Shown: in pieces, positions 59,092 through 64,000 of the stretch
Position numbering within the stretch: the first letter of the stretch is position 1
Layout: each line of letters starts with the position of its first letter
Assembly: GCF_001665785.1 (NCBI RefSeq)
Contig: NZ_LZSO01000050.1
Location: forward strand, 124,001-188,000
Length of the DNA stretch: 64,000 nucleotides
Direction: 5' to 3'
DNA from: Mycolicibacterium peregrinum
Lineage (GTDB): Bacteria > Actinomycetota > Actinomycetes > Mycobacteriales > Mycobacteriaceae
Program-made: the position numbers and the translations under genes
The notes under the pieces: generated by a model
The model's database searches: none
What the model was told of the DNA's origin: nothing
What the model saw: only the letters and a program-made list of their open reading frames with translations

Positions 59092-59714
59092 ACCTCGACG
59101 CGATCGCCGGCGTCGCCCACGAACCCGAGGCCACCCCGACGGGTGTTGTGGTGCTCACGCATGGCGCAGGCGGCAACCGGGATTCGGCGATGCTGGTCAA
59201 GGTCTGCGACGAATGGGCGTCGCGGGGCTGGCTGGCCGTGCGCTACGACCTGCCCTATCGCCGGCGCAGACCCAAGGGACCACCGTCGGGATCGGCGGCA
59301 GGGGACCAGGAGGGCATCGCTGAGGCGATCGCACTGGCCCGCAGCCTCACCGATGGCCCGGTGATCGCGGGTGGGCATTCCTACGGAGGGCGGATGACGT
59401 CGATGGTCGCGGCCAACGGGAATGGGCCGGACGTGCTGACTCTGTTTTCCTACCCACTACATCCGCCCGGTAAGCCGGAACGGGCGCGCACCGAGCATCT
59501 GCCCGACATCACGATGCCGACGGTATTCACCCATGGCACCTCCGACCCGTTCGGCACCATCGACGAACTCACCGCTGCGGCGGCGTTGGTGGCCGGTCCC
59601 ACCGAAGTCGTCGTCATCGAGGGTGCCCGCCACGACCTCGGATCCAAGCGCCTGGATGTACCCGCCCTCGCGGTGGATGCCGCGCTGCGGGCAGTCGATA
59701 TCGTCGAGCCATGA
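59088..59714 (+). CDS. Small alpha/beta hydrolase (Rv0421c-type, DLH-like)
   Basis: A 208-residue alpha/beta hydrolase. The oxyanion strand is VVLTHGAGGNRDSAML, the nucleophile elbow GGHSYGGRM, the acid is in THGTSDPFG, and the catalytic His in EGARHDLG. The size and layout match dienelactone-hydrolase-like proteins. It is co-translated with thiD (four-base overlap) and with the next gene (four-base overlap), the same order as in M. tuberculosis. A direct role in thiamine metabolism is not shown. Confidence 0.9.
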   Translation: MNLDAIAGVAHEPEATPTGVVVLTHGAGGNRDSAMLVKVCDEWASRGWLAVRYDLPYRRRRPKGPPSGSAAGDQEGIAEAIALARSLTDGPVIAGGHSYGGRMTSMVAANGNGPDVLTLFSYPLHPPGKPERARTEHLPDITMPTVFTHGTSDPFGTIDELTAAAALVAGPTEVVVIEGARHDLGSKRLDVPALAVDAALRAVDIVEP

Positions 59715-60274
59715 CCTACCCGCCCGGCCAGACCGGCCCCACCGGTCGCCCCGGCCCGCAGGGCCACAGCTACCCGCCACCGCCGCCGCAGCCGTATTCC
59801 ACCGGCCCCGAACAGTTCTCGGCGCCACCGAGGAAATCCCCTGCACTCAAGTGGGTGCTGCTGGGTGTCGTGGTGCTGGTCGCGCTCGTGGTCGCCGCGG
59901 GCACGGTGTTCTACCTGGCTCGGGACCGGGGCGCCACCGAGGCCAGCCAGGTTCGGTCGGGCGATTGCCTGGCCGACATCCCCGACAGCAGCCGGGTGTT
60001 GTACGTCAAGTCGGTGGGCTGCGATCAGCCGCACAAGGGCGAGGTGTTCGCGGTGCTGCCGCTGCCCGACGGGAATTTCCCAGGCGACGCCGCAGTCCTG
60101 AAGTACGCCGACAAGTGCGCTCCGGCACTGGCCGATTACGCCCCCGACGCCAACTCGGAATCCGGGATCCAGCTGTTCGTTCTGTACCCGACGGCCGACT
60201 CCTGGCAACGCGGGGACCGTAGCGTGACATGCATCGCTACCAGCAAAAACCCCCGCACCGGCAAAATAGGGTAA
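59711..60274 (+). CDS. Septum-formation-domain membrane protein
   Basis: A 187-residue protein with a Pro/Gly/Tyr-rich cytosolic N terminus (residues 1-42), one helix (WVLLGVVVLVALVVAAGTVFYLA) and an extracellular septum-formation-type domain. The domain shows the conserved GDCLADIPD, VGCDQPHKGEVFAVLPL and CAPALADY cysteines and histidine. Similar proteins occur throughout actinobacteria; the name septum formation is historic and weakly supported. It overlaps the hydrolase gene by four bases and probably matches Rv0420c. Confidence 0.87.
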   Translation: MTYPPGQTGPTGRPGPQGHSYPPPPPQPYSTGPEQFSAPPRKSPALKWVLLGVVVLVALVVAAGTVFYLARDRGATEASQVRSGDCLADIPDSSRVLYVKSVGCDQPHKGEVFAVLPLPDGNFPGDAAVLKYADKCAPALADYAPDANSESGIQLFVLYPTADSWQRGDRSVTCIATSKNPRTGKIG

Positions 60275-60320
60275 CGCACTACTCTAGGCCGCCCAGACCG
60301 CGTGGTTCGACACTCGATCC

Positions 60321-61697
60321 ATGGTCGAGATCGATACGCGGGCCGCAGCCACCCTGCCGCTCGCACCGCGAAATCCGCTGTCCTACCGACAGACGATCAA
60401 GGCGATGCGGTCCTTCATCGACGGGCATCAACGGCTCCGCGATGCCGGAGGGCCCGTCAGCAGGATGGTGCTCGGTCCACGATGGCTGATCCCCCCGGTC
60501 CTGTTGGTCACGTCGCCGCAGGGAGCCCGCGATGTCCTGGGCCGCCGCGATTCGATCGCCGACCGCGGCACAGCCCTCAACATGGTCGAGCTACGCCGAC
60601 TGATGGGTGGCAACCTGCTGAACCTGCCGCACGAGCGCTGGCTGCCGCGGCGGCGAACGCTGCAGCCGATGTTCACCAAGCAGAACGTGCCGCGGTATGC
60701 GGGGCACATGGCCGCCGCGGCAGATTCGATCGCCGGCGACTGGCGCGACGGTACGACAGTCGATCTGGATGTCGCGTGCCGGGCGCTCACGCTGCGGGCA
60801 CTGGGCCGCTCGGTATTCGGCGTGGATCTCGACGAGAGCGCCGGCGACGTGGGGCCCGCACTGCGTACCGCGTTGTCCTGGATTTCCGACCGGGCGGTCC
60901 GCCCGGTCAACTTCCCACAGTGGGTGCCGACGGGGGGCCAACGCCGGGCCAGGGCGGCCAATGACCGGCTGCATCGGCTGGCCGCCGAGATCCTCGCCGC
61001 GGTGCGGGCTGATCCCGACCGCGACGCACCGCTGGTGCGCGCGCTCATCGAGGCCCGTGACCCCGACACCGGACGAGAGCTGGCCGACGACGAGATCTGC
61101 GATGAATTGGTGCTTTTCATGCTGGCGGGGCATGACACCACCTCGACGACGCTGTGTTACTCACTGTGGGCGCTGGGCCGCGATCCCGAGCTGCAGTCCC
61201 GCCTGTACGACGAGGTCGCGGCGCTGGGCGATCGCACGCTGACGCCTGAGGATGTGCCGCACCTCGAACACACCGTGCGGGTGCTGCACGAGGCACTGCG
61301 GCTCTGCCCGCCCGGTGCCGGCACACCACGGATGCTCAACGAGGAGATGACCGTCGACGGCTACCGCGCCGAGGCCGGCACGATGGCGATGGTCAACTTC
61401 TATGTCATGCACCGCGACCCGGCGCTGTGGGACGACCCGCTGACCTTCGACCCCGACCGCTTCAGCCCCGAACGTTCGGCAGGTAGAAACCGTTGGCAGT
61501 ACCTGCCTTTCGGTGGTGGCCCGCGGTCCTGCGTCGGCGATCACTTCGCCATGCTGGAGGCCACCCTGGCGCTGGCGACCATCGTGCGGGAGGTCGCGGT
61601 GACTTCCCTGAACGACAACTTCCCGGTGGATACCCCGTTCACCGTCATCGCCGCCGAGCCGATCCCGGCCCGGATCACCAGAAGGAGTGCGCCATGA
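60321..61697 (+). CDS. Cytochrome P450
   Basis: A 458-residue haem monooxygenase without membrane anchor. The I-helix motif is LAGHDTTST (residues about 268-276), the K-helix EALRLCPPGAG (E-x-x-R), and the haem loop FGGGPRSCVGDHF, with the axial ligand Cys404. The PERF-like FDPDRFSPER lies between. The N terminus starts PLAPRNPLSYRQTIKAMRSF, the bacterial CYP layout. The substrate and family number are not inferable by eye. No ferredoxin gene is adjacent, so redox partners come from elsewhere. A short reading frame begins inside its stop codon. Confidence 0.93.
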   Translation: MVEIDTRAAATLPLAPRNPLSYRQTIKAMRSFIDGHQRLRDAGGPVSRMVLGPRWLIPPVLLVTSPQGARDVLGRRDSIADRGTALNMVELRRLMGGNLLNLPHERWLPRRRTLQPMFTKQNVPRYAGHMAAAADSIAGDWRDGTTVDLDVACRALTLRALGRSVFGVDLDESAGDVGPALRTALSWISDRAVRPVNFPQWVPTGGQRRARAANDRLHRLAAEILAAVRADPDRDAPLVRALIEARDPDTGRELADDEICDELVLFMLAGHDTTSTTLCYSLWALGRDPELQSRLYDEVAALGDRTLTPEDVPHLEHTVRVLHEALRLCPPGAGTPRMLNEEMTVDGYRAEAGTMAMVNFYVMHRDPALWDDPLTFDPDRFSPERSAGRNRWQYLPFGGGPRSCVGDHFAMLEATLALATIVREVAVTSLNDNFPVDTPFTVIAAEPIPARITRRSAP

Positions 61698-61762
61698 AAT
61701 TCCGGGATGCGGTCGGGTAGTTCAAGCAGACCGCCGGCGCGGTGCCGTCGTTCCGCCTCTAA
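61694..61762 (+). pseudogene. Short amber-interrupted frame behind the P450
   Basis: An ATG overlapping the P450 stop (ATGA), with a strong AGGAG site six bases upstream, reads MKFRDAVG then TAG, then FKQTAGAVPSFRL and TAA. Changing the TAG to CAG would give one 22-residue peptide. It may be the stub of a lost gene or a true tiny peptide. I do not recognise it. Confidence 0.3.
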
Positions 61763-61829
61763 CCTCGGTGACACAAAGCTAGGCTGACGTCACCACGAGT
61801 CGTCAACGGCGGAAGGTGGCATCTGTCTC

Positions 61830-62753
61830 ATGAACGCTGGTCCAGGCAACGATTGGCCCGCGTTGCGGGTATCCGATTGGGAGCCCACCCGCGACACCCT
61901 GCACATGTGGACTCAGATCGTCGGGAAGATCCGGCTGACACACTCACCACTGATCAACCATTGGTGGCAGGTGACCTTCTACATGAGCCCGCGCGGTCTG
62001 ACCACGTCATCGATCCCGTACCGAAACCGGTTGTTCGACATGGAGTTCAACTTCATCGACCACCTGCCGGAGATCCGTACCAGCGACGGCGGATCCCGCA
62101 CCGTCACGTTGAAGCCGAAATCGGTCGCCGAGTTCTACGACGAAACCATCACGGCTCTGCAACAACTGGACATTGAAACGCGAATCTCGGCAAGCCCCAA
62201 CGAGGTCGACCCGGCCATACCCTTTGCCGACGATCACCAGCACGCCTCGTACGACCCCGAAGCCGCCAACTTGTTCTGGCGTCAACTGGTCCAGTCGCAC
62301 CGGGTGATCAACGATTTCCGTTCGCATTTCATCGGCAAGGTCAGCCCCGTGCACTTCTTCTGGGGTTCCTTCGACCTGGCGTGCACCAGATTCTCCGGCC
62401 GGCCCGCTCCCGAGCACCCGGGCGGGGCACCCAACTGCGCGGATTGGGTGATGGTGGAAGGGTATTCGCACGAGTTGAGCAGTTGCGGTTTCTGGCCGGG
62501 CGGTGGCGAGGAGGGCGCTTTCTACGCCTACGCCTATCCCGAGCCGGAAGGCTTCGCCGACTATCGCGTCGGTCCGGACGCAGCGTTCTACAGCGCTGAC
62601 TTTCGGCAGTTCCTTCTCCCCTACGAAGCAGTGCGGACCGCCTCCGAGCCCGACCGTGCCCTGCTAGATTTCCTGCAATCGACCTACGCCGCCGCGGCCG
62701 ACCTGGCCGGCTGGGACCGGGCAGGTCTGGAATGCGATCCACAGCGCTGGTGA
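61830..62753 (+). CDS. DUF5996 protein
   Basis: A 307-residue cytosolic protein of the DUF5996 family. Typical blocks are LRVSDWEPTRDTLHMWTQIVGKIRL at the start, WWQVTFYMSPRGLTT, FFWGSFDLACTRFSGRPAP (residues about 172-190) and GFWPGGGEEGAFYAYAYPEP. Many conserved Trp, His and Glu residues suggest an enzyme or ligand-binding protein, but none is proven. A GGAAGGTGG site lies 13 bases before the ATG at 61830. It stands alone. Confidence 0.9.
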   Translation: MNAGPGNDWPALRVSDWEPTRDTLHMWTQIVGKIRLTHSPLINHWWQVTFYMSPRGLTTSSIPYRNRLFDMEFNFIDHLPEIRTSDGGSRTVTLKPKSVAEFYDETITALQQLDIETRISASPNEVDPAIPFADDHQHASYDPEAANLFWRQLVQSHRVINDFRSHFIGKVSPVHFFWGSFDLACTRFSGRPAPEHPGGAPNCADWVMVEGYSHELSSCGFWPGGGEEGAFYAYAYPEPEGFADYRVGPDAAFYSADFRQFLLPYEAVRTASEPDRALLDFLQSTYAAAADLAGWDRAGLECDPQRW

Positions 62754-62778
62754 CACCCACACGGAGACGGAGAACCCC

Positions 62779-63075
62779 ATGAAGCTCTGCATCGTCGGCA
62801 GCGTGGCTGTCGCGCTGATCGCCGGCGGGCTGATCACCTCGGCGCCACCGGCCGCCGCCGGCTGCCAGTACGGCGGGCCGGTGATCAGTAAGTGCGACGG
62901 GCCCGTCCAACCCGACGGCACCTGGCAGCGCTGCATGGGGACCTGGGGTTATGTGCCCAGTGGCTTCAGCTCCCACCTGGTGCCGGTCAAGCGCTGCGAC
63001 GTGATGGGGCCCGGCCACGAGATCGCTCCGTGGGATACCCCGTTCGCCGATCCGCCGACGCGCATCGACGACTGA
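62779..63075 (+). CDS. Secreted CDGP-domain protein
   Basis: A 98-residue secreted protein. A clean Sec signal (LCIVGSVAVALIAGGLITSA, cleavage after AAA near residue 27) precedes a 70-residue domain with four cysteines (GCQYGGPVISKCDGPVQPDG, RCMGTWGY, KRCDVMGPGHE) that probably form two disulfides. The KCDGPVQPDGTWQRC block is the mycobacterial CDGP motif. Its function is unknown. A GGAGA site precedes the ATG, 25 bases after the DUF5996 stop. Confidence 0.88.
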   Translation: MKLCIVGSVAVALIAGGLITSAPPAAAGCQYGGPVISKCDGPVQPDGTWQRCMGTWGYVPSGFSSHLVPVKRCDVMGPGHEIAPWDTPFADPPTRIDD

Positions 63076-63079
63076 GTGC

Positions 63080-63129
63080 GGCCCCTCGGGCCCTCGCCAC
63101 CTTGAGATGACGGGGCCCCGTTGGCGAGG
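63080..63129. terminator. Candidate bidirectional terminator hairpins
   Basis: Between converging units, GGCCC-CTC-GGGCC (63080-63092) overlaps the left arm of a second inverted repeat, CCTCGCCA (63092-63099) with TGGCGAGG (63122-63129). The loop holds a palindromic CGGGGCCCCG (63111-63120). No U-run is visible, as is common in mycobacteria. Confidence 0.4.
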
Positions 63130-63132
63130 TGG

Positions 63133-63560
63133 TCAGACCTTCTTGATGAAGTCGAGTGCCGTCTCAGCCACTTCGTGCCAGCCGCTGTCGATCACTAGCG
63201 AATGCCCACGGCCGGGCATCTCGACGATCTCGGTGGCATTTGGGTTCTTCCTCTGCCGCTTGAACGCGCCGTTGGCTACGGCCGACGGGACGGTGTTGTC
63301 CTTCTCACCCGAAATGATCAGCAGCGGACCGCGATCCAGACCTAGAACAGCGGTATCGCGGAGCCGGGGACCGAATACTCGTCGTAGAGCCGATTCGACT
63401 CTTCCTCGGAGATGGCATTGCCGAACGAGAAGCGGAACTGGCTGCGGGTCAACGGAACCGCGCGGCCATAGTTGAACGGATTGCCGATGACCGGGAACGC
63501 CGCCCGCAGCGCCGACACCGGAAGTGCCAGCACGCCACGCCCCGGGGCCGGGTCGATGGC
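63133..63560 (-). pseudogene. Alpha/beta hydrolase remnant (5' truncated, internal deletion/frameshift)
   Basis: The minus strand encodes the C-terminal half of a mycobacterial alpha/beta hydrolase in two frames. The first piece (about 63560 to 63342) reads AAVAIDPAPGRGVLALPVSA and continues to YDEYSVPGSAIPLF, then stops at a TAG. The second frame resumes with GLDRGPLLIISGEKDNTVPS and runs to the stop at 63133 (catalytic His in MPGRGHSLVIDSGWHE). About 20 residues expected between the pieces are missing. The N-terminal half, including the GxSxG nucleophile, is absent. The gene is dead. It abuts the TetR remnant on the other strand. Confidence 0.75.
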
Positions 63561-63565
63561 GACCG

Positions 63566-63820
63566 CCGCCCGAGGCCGCGGCCCACGCCGGGCCCGACAG
63601 CCGGATCCGGCGGCTCATCACCACTCACCGCGACTGGTTCCGCGGCGCGCTGGAACAGGCGGCCGCCGGCCGGAACAAACCCGATGAGATCGCAGCATCG
63701 CTTGTACTGCTGCGCGATGCCGCCCTCGTCGGCGGGTACCTCGACGGGATCGACATGGTCAAGCCGGCTTTCATGCGGGCTGCGCGCCAGGCCGCGCTCA
63801 TCGACAGGCAGGCCGGCGCC
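63566..63820 (+). pseudogene. TetR-family regulator remnant (C-terminal part only)
   Basis: The plus strand reads EAAAHAGPDSRIRRLITTHR, then WFRGALEQAAAGRNKPDEIA and LVLLRDAALVGGYLDGIDMV, in good codon bias, which resembles the C-terminal ligand domain of a TetR-type repressor. No HTH or start codon lies upstream: the frame runs directly into the hydrolase remnant on the opposite strand. The end is unclear because no stop occurs in this frame before the next gene. It is presumably the broken partner of the divergent hydrolase. Confidence 0.6.
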
Positions 63821-63868
63821 CGAAGCCGATGCCCGACGCACCCTCGACAAAGTACCCGGTACCTGCGG

Positions 63869-63874
63869 TACTGT
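63869..63874 (+). promoter_or_regulatory. -10 box TACTGT, leaderless start of flavin monooxygenase
   Basis: TACTGT is followed by 7 bases and the ATG at 63882. Confidence 0.5.
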
Positions 63875-63881
63875 TTGCAGC

Positions 63882-64000
63882 ATGAGCCCGGGGGAATTCG
63901 ATGCGGTGATCGTCGGCGCGGGATTTGCCGGCATCGGTGCCGCGATCCAGCTCAAACGGCTGGGCATCGAGAACTTCGTGATCCTGGATCGCGAGGACGA
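63882..64000 (+). CDS. Flavin-containing monooxygenase, 5' end only
   Basis: The first 39 residues of an FAD-dependent monooxygenase run into the window edge. The N-terminal nucleotide-binding motif DAVIVGAGFAGIGAAIQLKR (G-x-G-x-x-G) is followed by an acidic end of strand 2 (ENFVILDRED). This is typical of Baeyer-Villiger and related flavin monooxygenases, which are numerous in mycobacteria. The ATG follows TACTGT by 7 bases. The subtype cannot be given without the rest. Confidence 0.82.
   Translation, partial: MSPGEFDAVIVGAGFAGIGAAIQLKRLGIENFVILDRED

Noticed and set aside
1..64000. tRNA, rRNA, insertion sequences or prophage genes
   Set aside because: I looked for tRNA-like cloverleafs, transposase motifs and integrase motifs by eye and saw none; a tool search could still find a short RNA.

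Overview
The window is high-GC actinobacterial DNA that I assign to a rapid-growing Mycobacterium (Mycolicibacterium-type). The evidence is the conserved gene order around groEL2, the VirR-like LytR_C protein, TAT and lipobox exports, a TIGR00027-type methyltransferase, CDGP and DUF3263 proteins, and many genes whose start codon lies 6-8 bases after a TANNNT -10 box (leaderless starts). From memory, the M. tuberculosis block Rv0421c-Rv0440 (hydrolase, thiD, thiC, xthA, GNAT, def, DUF3263, virR, sodC, ybdK-like, LON, Cdc48-like ATPase, pssA, psd, moeA2, SDR, groEL2) is recognisable here in reversed orientation. It is interrupted by accessory insertions. No tRNA, rRNA, insertion sequence, prophage or CRISPR array was seen.

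Layout. 0-1 kb: the 5' part of groEL2 (minus strand) with two CIRCE-like HrcA sites. 1-16 kb: accessory genes, namely a tail-to-tail pair of membrane beta-propeller paralogues, a TAT-exported NodB deacetylase, an F420-type oxidoreductase, a TetR/SDR divergent pair, a cupin, a frameshifted lipoprotein remnant, a DEAH-type helicase, a large secreted protein, a HAD phosphatase and two PH-domain membrane proteins. 16-22 kb: the core run SDR, moeA, psd, pssA and a Cdc48/p97-like tandem AAA ATPase. 22-39 kb: SRPBCC/TetR genes, a NarL-type two-component pair, a CBS protein, an NhaD/ArsB-type transporter and a complete Mrp (Mnh) cation/proton antiporter operon with MrpB fused to MrpA. A PAP2 phosphatase follows, with an OmpR-type sensor/regulator pair. 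38-46 kb: the core again, with LON-domain, tandem Lrp, ybdK-like ligase, sodC, virR, DUF3263, def, GNAT and xthA.

46-52 kb holds the most unusual module: five overlapping genes encoding a MoxR-type AAA ATPase, an unknown protein, an HExxH metallopeptidase fused to a von Willebrand A domain, a second unknown protein and a PaaK-like adenylate-forming enzyme. A perfect 16-bp palindrome lies in the -35 region of its predicted promoter. 52-56 kb: a LOG-family protein, a methyltransferase, a PGYPQ-repeat LppU-like membrane protein and a DHA2 efflux pump. 56-64 kb: TPP riboswitch-thiC-thiD, a small hydrolase, a septum-formation-domain protein, a cytochrome P450, DUF5996 and CDGP proteins. Last come the scars of a decayed alpha/beta hydrolase and a TetR gene, and the start of a flavin monooxygenase.

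Cooperation. thiC and thiD make the pyrimidine half of thiamine under TPP control. psd and pssA make phosphatidylethanolamine through phosphatidylserine. The NarL pair, CBS protein, NhaD-like carrier and Mrp complex look like a salt/pH homeostasis block inserted between the Cdc48-like and LON genes. All functions are inferred from motifs and recalled families; no database search was run.
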